DNA from: Spirochaetaceae bacterium
GTDB taxonomy: Bacteria > Spirochaetota > Leptospiria > Leptospirales > Leptonemataceae
DNA length: 32,500 bases
Reading direction: 5' to 3'
Assembly (NCBI GenBank): GCA_002729885.1
Contig: PBUB01000015.1
Span: 1-32,500 of the forward strand
A program made the position numbers and the translations under genes. Below are positions 23,194 to 31,544 of the stretch, piece after piece. The stretch's first letter is position 1. Every line of letters starts with the position of its first letter. Under the pieces are notes generated by a model. That model did not search any database and had not been told where the DNA came from. It worked only from the letters and a program-made list of their open reading frames with translations.

Positions 23194-24039
23194 TCAGCCT
23201 GCGGCCGCTCGGCGGGCTGCTACCTCGGTTACCAGCCTTGCTCCCAGAAAAGTCCAGACCGGCAAAAGATCCGCTCCGGTAGCAACAGCGCCTGTAGCAG
23301 AATCGGCAACGTTCGCTGCAGCCGGCAAATAGGACTTAACCTTGTCTGCGATTGTTCCTGCATGGTCCTTGGCCACTCCGATGTAGGAGTCCAGAGGTCC
23401 GGCCAGGGAGTTCAGCATTTCCGATGCCTGAGCAGCACCGCCTCCGGCCAGAGAACCAAATTTATCTGTAATACCGCTATTGGAATTCATTAGCTTTTGA
23501 ATCAATCCGGCGCCGCCTTCTACAGCGTTATCCAGGAATGGAAGGGCTACCTCAATGGAGGCGAAATAGATGGCCATTTCTTTGCCCGCATCCAGGTTTT
23601 TGAACTCAGATACCTTTTCGGAAATGCCGCCAGGGATAAGCTTGTACACAGCGTAGGCGATAGCCAGAGCCTTGACGCCCGCATCCAGGGCCTGCTGAGG
23701 GTCGGATTCAAACGTACGCTTCTTCGCTCCGCCGCCTCCGCCAAAAAGGCTCAGCACATTCTTGATTCCTGCATAGCCAGCTATCACTTTGTCGCTGGTA
23801 TCGATATAGCCCATAACTTTCAGGGCATCCTGGATTTCCTCGGACTCTGCAATTTCCCGAGCCTTTGCAATCACTTCAGGACTGGCATCCGGCACGTAGG
23901 CCTTCACGCCGTCTTCGAAACTATTATAGAACTTAAAACCCGGAGAGCCCGGCACAATGTTGTCCAGGCTGGACAGTAGCTTTACTGTAAAATCATCCTG
24001 GCTGTAATCGGAAAGCATTTCATTCGCTCTTTGTGACAT
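23194..24039 (-). CDS. Unrecognised Gly/Ala-rich helical protein
   Basis: I do not recognise this 281-residue protein. It begins with a soluble, acidic helical region (to about 95), a Gly run (LFGGGGGAKK), then several long amphipathic or weakly hydrophobic helices rich in Ala, Gly and Leu, and ends in an Ala/Arg-rich stretch. No signal peptide or firm membrane segment is seen. The frame is open to 24072, but AGGAGG stands five bases before the second ATG of an ATGATG pair, so translation should begin at 24039. This is among the strongest ribosome sites in the window and implies high expression. It is divergent from the 105-residue protein gene. Nothing around it suggests a role. Confidence 0.7.
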   Translation of the reverse strand: MSQRANEMLSDYSQDDFTVKLLSSLDNIVPGSPGFKFYNSFEDGVKAYVPDASPEVIAKAREIAESEEIQDALKVMGYIDTSDKVIAGYAGIKNVLSLFGGGGGAKKRTFESDPQQALDAGVKALAIAYAVYKLIPGGISEKVSEFKNLDAGKEMAIYFASIEVALPFLDNAVEGGAGLIQKLMNSNSGITDKFGSLAGGGAAQASEMLNSLAGPLDSYIGVAKDHAGTIADKVKSYLPAAANVADSATGAVATGADLLPVWTFLGARLVTEVAARRAAAG

Positions 24040-24087
24040 CATATCCTCCTGTGATTTGGCCTGCAGGCCCATGGGAACGGATAGTAT

Positions 24088-24110
24088 GAAATTCGTATCC
24101 GGAGAATTTC
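24088..24110. promoter_or_regulatory. Inverted repeat GAAATTC-N9-GAATTTC in a divergent promoter region
   Basis: The two 7-bp arms are perfect complements. They lie between two divergently transcribed genes, about 50 bp from the minus-strand start and just before the plus-strand -35 box at 24125. That is a good place for an operator acting on both genes. Confidence 0.4.
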
Positions 24111-24124
24111 AATCCTTTTTCGTG

Positions 24125-24153
24125 CAGACAGAACCATCGTACCTGTGTATAAT
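24125..24153 (+). promoter_or_regulatory. Near-consensus sigma-70 promoter
   Basis: CAGACA (24125-24130), 17 bases, then a perfect TATAAT (24148-24153). The -35 box has four of six matches. A transcript would begin near 24160, giving a leader of about 20 bases before the ATG at 24180, which has AGGG upstream. Confidence 0.55.
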
Positions 24154-24179
24154 CCTTAGCAGAGGCAGGGTTAGCTAAA

Positions 24180-24497
24180 ATGGATGCGAATTTTGAAGGC
24201 TTTACAGAGGAGCAGAAAGATGAGTACAAAAGGTGCGCTCGTCTGGTGCATGGAGCATTCGATACAGTGGAGCCAATCAGCGGTGGGTATCGTCTGAACC
24301 TGGACACTTCGAAGAACCGGGTTACCACAAATGACATCAGTAGCTTTGTTCGACTGGAACAGAAGGCCTGCCCCTTTCTTACTCTGAAGTTTCAAGCATC
24401 CAGAAACAATCCCCTGCTCATTCAACTGGATATGATCGAGTCACCGGAAGCCAGAGGCTTTCTTGAAGATCAGCTACGTTCCTATGGATATCTTTAG
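24180..24497 (+). CDS. Small conserved-looking protein of unknown function
   Basis: A 105-residue soluble protein. LEQKACPFLTLKF, with the motif CPFLT, followed by a strand and SPEARGFLEDQL resembles small uncharacterised proteins that read CCPFL in this place and end with a similar helix. The sequence here has a single Cys before Pro where two are common. No enzymatic motif is visible. It stands alone on the plus strand between two minus-strand units and has its own good promoter, so it is a single-gene transcript. The function is unknown. Confidence 0.65.
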   Translation: MDANFEGFTEEQKDEYKRCARLVHGAFDTVEPISGGYRLNLDTSKNRVTTNDISSFVRLEQKACPFLTLKFQASRNNPLLIQLDMIESPEARGFLEDQLRSYGYL

Positions 24498-24625
24498 CGG
24501 CCGGGTCCCTGAACAGCCCGGTGCTACGGCTACCGATTACGGATATGGCTCAAAACAGCGCGGCGAAAACCGCGGTGCGATCCCGGAGCGGCTGAATATC
24601 AACGTTCTTAAAATCGAAGCAGGCT

Positions 24626-24645
24626 GAGCCCGAGCCCGAGCCCGA
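24626..24645. repeat. Three copies of GAGCCC plus a partial fourth
   Basis: A perfect 6-bp tandem repeat in the 218-bp gap after the 105-residue protein gene. Nothing else is recognised in that gap. Confidence 0.7.
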
Positions 24646-24715
24646 TATCCCGCTCCTACAGATCACTCCTAACAGTCCTTTCCGGATATTCAGCCAATGG
24701 CAACTGAGGGAACTA

Positions 24716-26107
24716 TCAGGAATCCTCCTGTTTCTGATGAACCGTCTGCCATAGGAAATAGATTATCGCTCCCACGCCAATCGCCCCGAGCGCGATAAGA
24801 GCGTTCAACCATTCATCCACAGCACTGGCGATCATAATCAGTAGCGTTACAGCCAGGAAAAATAGAGGAGTAATGGGAAAGAATGGAACCTTGTAAGGTG
24901 CATTGGGTGCATTCTTACGGAGCTTCCACAGACCTATAACGGTCAGAAAGGGAAAAATGGAAAGACTGAATCCCATGTAGGTCATGACATCATAGTAACT
25001 ACCGGTCAGGATGTAGGCTATAGACAGCGCCCCTTGAACGAGAATGGAATACAGTGGAGTTTCAAATTTTGGATGAACTTTACTTGCGAATTTGAAAAAT
25101 AATCCGTCCCGAGCCATGGCATAGTACACCCTGGGCCCAATCATTACCTGAGCCGAAAGCGTCGACAGGAGTATCAAGCAAAAGCAAACATTAAAGAAAA
25201 CGGCAATGCCTGTTCCAAATAGCCTGGTGGAAATAATGGAAGCCACCGTGAGTTGACCGGAGAATTCGCTGGCCGGTGCTGCCAGATAATACATCAGATT
25301 TATTAGAACGTAGAGGATTGCGGTTAGAAGAGTTCCCCACATCATAGCTCGGGGTACATTTCTCTCTGGATTCTCGATTTCGCCGGCCAGATAGGATGCT
25401 CCGTTCCAGCCGCTGTATGCGAATAGAACCCAGAGCAGTCCAACGCCAACTCCGCCCCATTGAATCCCATCAGAACGGAAGGGATCATGGACCGGGCCAT
25501 CGGCGGTGAAAGCGGCCACGAGACCGGCCACCAGGAACAGTAGCACAATGCCCAGCTTCATCACAGTAAGAGCATTCTGGATCCATCCACCTTTCTTGAC
25601 TCCCACACCATGAAACACGCTAAAGATCAAGATCAAGAAGATTGCATAAATCTGCTTCGCAGAGATCGCCAGCTCCCAGCTGAATAGTGTGACTGTAAAT
25701 TTCCAGGAAACGAAAAACACGGTGAAGCCGGATTCAGGAGCAAGGCTTTGAAGCAGTGAAGAAAGATATCCCGCCGAAAGAAAGGCTGCAATGGCTGCCG
25801 GTGCGGAGAAACCGGCAATGAGCGAAACCCAGCCAGATAAAAATCCCCACATAGGACCAAAGGTCTTTTTCAGATAGACGTATTCCCCGCCCGCTTCCGG
25901 CATTCTTGCTGCCAGCTCGGAGTAGGTCAGCGCACCTGCAATGGCCACCAGTCCGTAGAAAAACCAGAGAAACATGACCATCAGAGGATCACCGACCTTG
26001 GCCTGCACTTCTCCGGTATTTCCAAAAATACCGGAGCCAATCATGCTGGCAAAGACCGCAAAGGTGGCGGTCCAGATTCCTAGTTTTCTTTTGAGGGAGT
26101 CAGACAT
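24716..26107 (-). CDS. APC-family amino acid permease
   Basis: An inner-membrane transporter of the amino acid-polyamine-organocation superfamily. The 463 residues hold about twelve hydrophobic segments. GSGIFGN at residues 24-30 in the first segment is the substrate-binding break of the family, and YSELAARMPEAGGEYVYLKK after the second is the strongest family signature. Overall it resembles the LAT/SteT-like exchangers, so it may trade amino acids across the membrane. The substrate cannot be told. The Gmd-like gene upstream is 166 bp away in the same direction; no functional link is evident. No Shine-Dalgarno is obvious. Confidence 0.88.
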   Translation of the reverse strand: MSDSLKRKLGIWTATFAVFASMIGSGIFGNTGEVQAKVGDPLMVMFLWFFYGLVAIAGALTYSELAARMPEAGGEYVYLKKTFGPMWGFLSGWVSLIAGFSAPAAIAAFLSAGYLSSLLQSLAPESGFTVFFVSWKFTVTLFSWELAISAKQIYAIFLILIFSVFHGVGVKKGGWIQNALTVMKLGIVLLFLVAGLVAAFTADGPVHDPFRSDGIQWGGVGVGLLWVLFAYSGWNGASYLAGEIENPERNVPRAMMWGTLLTAILYVLINLMYYLAAPASEFSGQLTVASIISTRLFGTGIAVFFNVCFCLILLSTLSAQVMIGPRVYYAMARDGLFFKFASKVHPKFETPLYSILVQGALSIAYILTGSYYDVMTYMGFSLSIFPFLTVIGLWKLRKNAPNAPYKVPFFPITPLFFLAVTLLIMIASAVDEWLNALIALGAIGVGAIIYFLWQTVHQKQEDS

Positions 26108-26273
26108 TGTTCTGGATGTTTGTGTAGCTTTTCCTGGGCAACCGATTTTTCAGATGCATCCAGTGCAGGCCAGGCTGCTGGTAGTGTTCTTTTGGGGAAA
26201 AGCAATCGGCCCTACCACAGAGTTGCGGCAAAACCCGCTGACCGAACGGCAACCTTCAGCCTCGAGAACTCAC

Positions 26274-27212
26274 TTACTGCGAGTGTAGCGCCGACTGAAC
26301 CATTTCATCCACCAGATCCTCAAAACTCATGACAGGTTGCCAGCCCAGATCCTCTTTTATGCGGGAGGCATCGCCTATTCGGGGAAAGGCTTCCGGTGGA
26401 CGCACCAACTCAGGATCGATGATGAGCCAGTCCTGCAAGTTCAGGCCCAGTTTTGTAAAAACCAGTTCTGCGAAATCCTGTACCGTATGACCGTGTCCGG
26501 TAGCAATAACATAGTCCCTGGGCTCCGACCCCTGGAGCATCCTCCACATCGCTTCCACATAATCTCCGGCATAGCCCCAGTCTCGCACTGCATCCATGCT
26601 TCCCAGACGAATCTCGCTGGCTTTTCCCTGCTGGATGGCAATGGCAGTCTTGACGATTTTTTGAGTTACAAATTGACCTGATCTTCGACTGGATTCATGA
26701 TTGAACAAGGTTGCGGTGCAGGCGAAATAACCCTGTTGGCGATACACTCCCATAAGATGCTGGCACGCAGCTTTGGTAACACCATAGACGGTGACCGGCC
26801 GTATCGCACTGCTTTCAGACTGAGGGGAATGATCTGGGTTACCAAAGACTTCTGCGGAGCCGGCAAAGCAGAATCTGCTGGAGGGAAGAAGCTCCCGGCT
26901 GGCGCTCAGCAGACTGTGGGTGGCTTCCAGATTATTTTTGAGTACCGACTTTTCCTGGTCGGCGGATGTTAATACAAAACTGAAAGCAGCCAGGTGATAG
27001 ATCTCATCAGGAGAGACCTGAGACAGAAGTTCGCGAAGTGCTCCATCATCCAGCAGGGAAGCATTCCATCGGCGAGCTGGCTCGATGGACTCCATACGAT
27101 CTTCCGCTCCCGGTCGGTCCAGACCGTGCACTTCATATCCTTTGCTCTTGAGCAATCGAGACAGAAAATAACCGTCCTGCCCTGCAGCGCCTGTAATTAA
27201 AGCCCGAGCCAT
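26274..27212 (-). CDS. GDP-mannose 4,6-dehydratase-like sugar-nucleotide enzyme
   Basis: An extended SDR closest to Gmd, which makes GDP-4-keto-6-deoxymannose for fucose, rhamnose or perosamine. With the ATG at 27212 the protein has 312 residues. TGAAGQDGYFL (7-17) is the Gmd form of the NAD loop. The active site has Ser119 and Glu121 (AGSAEVFG) and Tyr143-Lys147 (YGVTK). NHESSRRSGQFVTQKI and DAVRDWGYAGDYVEAMW are characteristic of Gmd and its relatives. It is about 60 residues shorter than E. coli Gmd, so a 4-reductase such as Rmd, or another GDP-sugar enzyme, is possible. The frame opens further to a GTG at 27245, but homology begins at the ATG, which has GGGCGG before it. Confidence 0.82.
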   Translation of the reverse strand: MARALITGAAGQDGYFLSRLLKSKGYEVHGLDRPGAEDRMESIEPARRWNASLLDDGALRELLSQVSPDEIYHLAAFSFVLTSADQEKSVLKNNLEATHSLLSASRELLPSSRFCFAGSAEVFGNPDHSPQSESSAIRPVTVYGVTKAACQHLMGVYRQQGYFACTATLFNHESSRRSGQFVTQKIVKTAIAIQQGKASEIRLGSMDAVRDWGYAGDYVEAMWRMLQGSEPRDYVIATGHGHTVQDFAELVFTKLGLNLQDWLIIDPELVRPPEAFPRIGDASRIKEDLGWQPVMSFEDLVDEMVQSALHSQ

Positions 27213-27557
27213 CCGCCCAACAAAACCCACCGGGTTCACAGACACAACCGAAGATTCTATGGAATATGTGTCAGAAAGTCCGGTACCAATAGTCCGGCAT
27301 CTTTAGAACAACTCCGGCCTGCGATCCGCTCTGCTGGTTCCGCGGTCTCGGTCCGCAAAGCATCCTGTCCTTGTTCGCGCGATATTCGTAGAGGATCTAT
27401 GGGCAGTCTCAACTTCCTATCCTCCCGGGCATGGTGAAATAGGCAGGCTGCCCGGTGTGAGAGCCCGGGTGCCTGCAGTGCTCGCTGGGCCTCGCTACCC
27501 CTCCGGAAACGGTGGAATCCTGTTGTCTCCTTACACAGTCGAATAACACTGACTACT
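27213..27557. other. 345-bp gene-free gap between divergent genes
   Basis: No convincing gene is seen here. It should hold the promoters of the Gmd-like gene (minus) and the exporter gene (plus); none matches consensus well. It contains a strong hairpin at 27444-27477. Part looks superficially like a tRNA but lacks the T-arm. Confidence 0.6.
27444..27477. promoter_or_regulatory. GC-rich hairpin upstream of the exporter gene
   Basis: GCAGGC pairs with GCCTGC and, after a small bulge, CCCGG pairs with CCGGG around a nine-base loop. This 6+5 bp stem ends 80 bases before the exporter ATG and could be part of its leader RNA. A third copy of the CCCGGG core stands upstream at 27425-27430 and could compete for pairing. 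Confidence 0.4.
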
Positions 27558-28997
27558 ATGTCTGCTGCCCGCTCCGCCGAAGAACAAGCCAATCCGTATC
27601 TCGTGCTTCTGGCCGTAGCCTCCGGTCTGTTCATGGTAGTTATCGATGTTACAATCTTGAACATTGCGCTGCCCAGCATCAGCCGGGACATGGGAGCTTC
27701 CATGGCCCAGGTGGAATGGAGCGTCATAGCCTATACACTTACACTGACTGGATTGGTGCCCATCTTCGGAAGGATCTCGGACATCCTGGGTAGAAAGAAG
27801 CTCTTTCTTTCCGGGGTATCCATTTTTGCACTGGCAAGCCTGTTCTGCGCCTACTCCCAGTCCATGGAAGGTCTGATCCTGGGACGAATCTTTCAGGGTG
27901 TAGGCGGCTCCATGATTACATCCAATACCCTGGCCATAATCACAGATACTTTTCCCGAAGGTAAACGCGGACTGGCCATGGGCCTGCAGGCAATCCTGGT
28001 AAGCGGCGGAGCGGCCATTGGCCCCAGCCTGGGAGGATTTCTGGTAACGAACTATGAATGGCATTCTGTATTTCTTATCAATGTTCCCATCGGATTTGTT
28101 TCCGTAATCTTTGCTGCATTCGTTTTGCCTCCATTAAAGACGCATCGTCGACAGGAGCCTGTAGACTGGGCCGGAGCGGGAACTCTACTGGTTGGCTCTG
28201 GATTTCTGTTACTGGGAATGACCCTGGGACCCCAGGTCGGCTGGACCGAGCCAGAAGTTCTGGCCTGCCTTCTCGGAGGAGTTCTGTTGTATGCGATTCT
28301 CTATCAGATGGAAATCCGTCATTCGCATCCGCTTATCGACATGAGCTTGTTTCGCATTCGAGGTTTCGTTTTTGGACAGATCGCAGGCGTCTGCGCTACA
28401 ATTTCTCTGGCGGCCATGACCTTTATTTTTCCCTGGTACTGGCAGGGGCTTCGCGGGCTCTCCGCACAGGAAGCGGGTATTCTGATCCTGCCCTTGCCAT
28501 TGACTTTAATGGTTCTTTCGCCGCTTTCCGGTCGACTGTCCGATCGATTCGGTCCCAGAGGTGTAGCCAGTGCCGGATTGATACTTTTGATGCTTGGCGA
28601 ATGGGCTATCGCAGGCATACATCTTGATATGGTTTACATCGATGTAATCTGGAGAATTGTACTTTTTGGAGCAGGTCTGGGTCTCTTTCTGGCTCCCAAC
28701 AACAATGCAATCATGTCCAGTGTGTCGGCTCATCGTCGCGGAGTAGCAGCCGGGCTTCTGGGTCTGTTCCGCTACACAGGTCAGAGCATGGGTGTGGCAT
28801 TCTCTGGAGTACTATTTCATGCATTTTCCGGACACAGTCACCTGCCGGATGGATCCCTTCTAACCAGGCACCAGGCAGAATTGTTCATGCTCGGTATGCA
28901 GGGAGTTGCCCTGGCGATTATTCCACTGGGATTGCTGGGTCTCATTTTCAGCTGGCGCAGGGTTCAGGCCAGAAGCCTGGGTCATGGGCACGCATAG
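27558..28997 (+). CDS. MFS exporter of the DHA2 (EmrB-like, 14-helix) family
   Basis: A proton-driven exporter of the major facilitator superfamily. The first helix has FMVVIDVTILNIALPSI, the DHA2 signature, the loop between helices 2 and 3 has motif A (GRISDILGRKKLF) and LILGRIFQGVGGSM contains the helix-4 arginine motif. The 479 residues and the hydrophobic profile fit 14 helices. Such proteins expel drugs, dyes or metabolites, often with an EmrA-type adaptor, but no adaptor gene lies beside it. No ribosome site is clear. It converges with the glycosyltransferase-like gene, with only 11 bases between stop codons. Confidence 0.9.
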   Translation: MSAARSAEEQANPYLVLLAVASGLFMVVIDVTILNIALPSISRDMGASMAQVEWSVIAYTLTLTGLVPIFGRISDILGRKKLFLSGVSIFALASLFCAYSQSMEGLILGRIFQGVGGSMITSNTLAIITDTFPEGKRGLAMGLQAILVSGGAAIGPSLGGFLVTNYEWHSVFLINVPIGFVSVIFAAFVLPPLKTHRRQEPVDWAGAGTLLVGSGFLLLGMTLGPQVGWTEPEVLACLLGGVLLYAILYQMEIRHSHPLIDMSLFRIRGFVFGQIAGVCATISLAAMTFIFPWYWQGLRGLSAQEAGILILPLPLTLMVLSPLSGRLSDRFGPRGVASAGLILLMLGEWAIAGIHLDMVYIDVIWRIVLFGAGLGLFLAPNNNAIMSSVSAHRRGVAAGLLGLFRYTGQSMGVAFSGVLFHAFSGHSHLPDGSLLTRHQAELFMLGMQGVALAIIPLGLLGLIFSWRRVQARSLGHGHA

Positions 28998-29008
28998 GCG
29001 CCAGCACT

Positions 29009-30664
29009 TCAAATGTCAGATACTCGAAATCTGTAGAATCGCTCCGTTCCTGACTCGGTTTCCGGAATTGATTCCAATTTGATCTTTCGCTCTTTCTCAA
29101 GGTGCTGAATAAGCGAATCATACCGATTTTTTTCTTTCTCTCGGTACATCGCTGAATCTCGAATCACAATGTAGTTGATGTTCGAGTCTTTTGCCCGCTC
29201 AATAAAATAGTCCAGGTCCGATGCCACCGAACTATCTTCACGAAGTTGAAACAGGGGTTGCTTGAAATATTCCAGACCGGCCCAGTAATACAGGTCTGCA
29301 GTGGAGATAACCGGAGCATTCTCTGTTTCCGGTAATGAGCGAACCCTGCGAAGATCGCTTTGAATCTCTGCGGTGTAATTAAGTGTCTGTCTCTCCAGCT
29401 TCCAGCCAAACGATGCCAGCCAGAAAGCTCCTGCCACCAGGAAACTCACAGAAATCAAAGCTAGCGAGCGAAGCAATCTCCTGGATTTTCCGGTCTGAAG
29501 TTTCTGCAGAATTGCCAGAAAGCCCAGAATCAGGGGGCCATGGACAATCATAGTGAATCTCTGTCCCCAGCCTCCCCAGGAATCGTTTGGCGAAATCAAT
29601 GCCACCGAGATCGCGGTAATAATACCCAGAAGTCCCAGAAATCGAGCTTCCCGCGAAAGGCTGCCATAAAGAAAGGGCATCGCAATGTATAGCATCAGAA
29701 ATGGCATCTGGGCGAGCAGCCCCAGAACCGGTCTGGCCGGATCAAAATTTCCCACTAGAATTGATCTGAATATGTGCCATCTTGCAGCGATACCCGAGCT
29801 GCCATCCTTTACGGCTTCATAGCGACTGCCCAGGGCTTCGCCGTACAGAGCCGTGTTGTAGGCAAGATAGATGGCAAATCCAATGAGAAAAGTCACACCA
29901 AATACAAATACCAGATCATTTCGCTTTATTAGTCCACCGATAAGTCCGGTAAAACCGGATCGCGACCGGGCCTGCCGGGAATTGTCTCCTTTCCAGAAAC
30001 GCCATTCATTGCCGGCGAACACCAGAATGCACAGTAGCAATGCTGCAATTACTACTTCCTGTCGCACTGAGAATGCGATGGAAGCCAGAGCCCCGGAAAT
30101 GGCTGCTCCGGCATTATTCTCTTGCTTCAGGAACAATGCAATGGCAACCAGAAGCAAGCTGCTGGCCACCACCACTTCCTGTAGCTGCAGGCTAAAGATA
30201 TAATGGGGCGTACAGAACAGAAATAGCAGCCCGCCAAGAAGAGTGATGGGTAGACTCAGTTCCAACGCACTTCGTGCCAGCCAGAGAAAGGCCGCCAGTT
30301 CCACCAGGAAGAACAGGATGGATATCCATGCAAGACTGGAAGATGGAAGCATGGCCTGCCATATTCCAACGAAGATTGCAAAGGACTCGGGATAGGTAAT
30401 GACTCTTTTATTTTCGTAAGTAGTCAGATGAGGCATGGCCCCGGAAAGATGATAGGCAATACCCCGTTCCTCAGGATCCAGCTCCTTCTGAGGATATTCA
30501 TAGTAAAAGCTACCTCTCTCATACCATTGAATGGCTTTTTCCAGTTTAATGGTACCATCGGCTCGAATGGCTACACCAGAAGAATACTGCGAAAACACAG
30601 AGGCAAACCAGCCCAGTGCTACGATAAAAAGGGTTACAGGTACAGCCAGATTCCTCCAGGACAT
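29009..30664 (-). CDS. Multi-spanning glycosyltransferase-like membrane protein
   Basis: A 551-residue protein with about ten to twelve hydrophobic segments between 6 and 420 and a soluble C-terminal domain of about 130 residues (about 420-551). The layout, with a first loop carrying Asp, Glu and Tyr residues (IRADGTIKLEK, WYERGSFYYEYP), resembles GT-C-type glycosyltransferases of the ArnT/PMT kind that use lipid-linked sugars. It may belong to a leptospiral family of putative glycosyltransferases (LA_3751/LA_3752-like), an identification from memory that a profile search should test. The ATG follows GGGGGAAG at about ten bases. It is probably co-transcribed with the DinB lipoprotein gene 75 bp upstream. 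Confidence 0.6.
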   Translation of the reverse strand: MSWRNLAVPVTLFIVALGWFASVFSQYSSGVAIRADGTIKLEKAIQWYERGSFYYEYPQKELDPEERGIAYHLSGAMPHLTTYENKRVITYPESFAIFVGIWQAMLPSSSLAWISILFFLVELAAFLWLARSALELSLPITLLGGLLFLFCTPHYIFSLQLQEVVVASSLLLVAIALFLKQENNAGAAISGALASIAFSVRQEVVIAALLLCILVFAGNEWRFWKGDNSRQARSRSGFTGLIGGLIKRNDLVFVFGVTFLIGFAIYLAYNTALYGEALGSRYEAVKDGSSGIAARWHIFRSILVGNFDPARPVLGLLAQMPFLMLYIAMPFLYGSLSREARFLGLLGIITAISVALISPNDSWGGWGQRFTMIVHGPLILGFLAILQKLQTGKSRRLLRSLALISVSFLVAGAFWLASFGWKLERQTLNYTAEIQSDLRRVRSLPETENAPVISTADLYYWAGLEYFKQPLFQLREDSSVASDLDYFIERAKDSNINYIVIRDSAMYREKEKNRYDSLIQHLEKERKIKLESIPETESGTERFYRFRVSDI

Positions 30665-30739
30665 AGTAGGACACTTCCCCCGGGACCGGCAGAGTCAACC
30701 TGTAATACCGAGCCCGGGTGATTCAAACTAAGGACCGAA

Positions 30740-31285
30740 TTAGCGATCCTTGTAGAGATTAAATGTTGCATGGGCCTGTCCTTGATGGTGGGCCTCATGA
30801 AACGATAGAATCTTGATAATTGTACCGTAATCGAAAGGTGCATCCGCCGCCGGCTTTTCGCCAATCCTGGACAGATCAAAACTCTCCAGAGCCTGGATCA
30901 AGGACGCCCTGGTGTCATCCAGATACTTCTTCACGGCGCTGGCTGACGGTACATCACGGGCTGCATCTTTTCCACTGCTGAATTTGGTAGAATAACTTTC
31001 TGACACAAGGCCAGGTGCTCCCAGCATCACAGCGAATCGATCTTCGGAAGCGGCCAGATGCATCAGATGCCAGCCAATGGGAGCATGTTCGCCAGCAGAC
31101 CATCGGAGTACCTGGTCGGCTTTGCCGGTTTTCTGAATTTCACCCAGGAGCCTGAAGGTCACGGAGCGATTGAACTCCATCTGAGAAATGACCGTATCGA
31201 TCTGCGGAGGTCGCTCCGGAGATAGCAAACTACAACTGGTAAATATGAACAGAGTAGCAGGGATAATGAAAAGGAACTTTCGCAT
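30740..31285 (-). CDS. DinB-family lipoprotein
   Basis: DinB/YfiT-like four-helix-bundle proteins hold a metal with three histidines. Here the set is His76 in GWHLMHLA, His163 and His167 in SFHEAHHQGQ, which is the usual signature, so metal binding is expected. The remarkable part is the N-terminus: FLFIIPATLFIFTSC with Cys18 is a signal peptide with a lipobox, followed by Ser-Leu-Leu-Ser-Pro, so the protein should be lipidated and outside the cytoplasm. Most DinB proteins are cytoplasmic and use thiol cofactors. The length of 181 is normal once the signal is counted. The role is unknown. Confidence 0.82.
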   Translation of the reverse strand: MRKFLFIIPATLFIFTSCSLLSPERPPQIDTVISQMEFNRSVTFRLLGEIQKTGKADQVLRWSAGEHAPIGWHLMHLAASEDRFAVMLGAPGLVSESYSTKFSSGKDAARDVPSASAVKKYLDDTRASLIQALESFDLSRIGEKPAADAPFDYGTIIKILSFHEAHHQGQAHATFNLYKDR

Positions 31286-31544
31286 GCGGTCAGAAGTCGT
31301 CGTTGCCCATTCACTGTCGAGTGGAAGACATCAAGTCACTGACGGCTCGCCGGTCCACCCTGCCGGGCCGCCTCACCCATGCTTGGTCCTTTTGTCCACA
31401 CTTGCGCATATTTTTTCGTATTACAATATTCGTTTTTCTCTTTTCGTTGCTTTCGGATTCAGGGGGAACAATTTGGCACTGGTCCGGGATGCCCCTCGCG
31501 GCACCGGTCCATGAAGTCGGAGAGAACCCACCAGGCGGGAAACA
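31286..31544. other. Upstream region of the FabI-like gene
   Basis: This 259-bp divergent gap contains an AT-rich patch at 31408-31440. TTGCGC (31402-31407) and TACAAT (31422-31427) resemble promoter boxes, but the 14-base spacing is short. A GC-rich stretch just before the FabI-like gene contains its ribosome site (AGGCGGG). No gene is seen in it. Confidence 0.35.

Noticed and set aside
24546..24596. Tiny open frame after the 105-residue protein gene
   Set aside because: Only 16 codons, no ribosome site and no conserved feature.
27213..27245. GTG start extending the Gmd-like protein by 11 residues
   Set aside because: Family homology starts at the later ATG, which has a purine-rich ribosome site.
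27423..27520. tRNA-like segment with GGTGAAATAGGCAG and GC-rich arms
   Set aside because: It recalls a leucine tRNA D-arm, but there is no T-arm GGTTCGA-like sequence, no acceptor stem closes and no CCA end is found.
27257..27727. Minus-strand open frame crossing the exporter start
   Set aside because: Much of it is antisense to the exporter gene; composition is typical of a shadow frame and no motif is seen.
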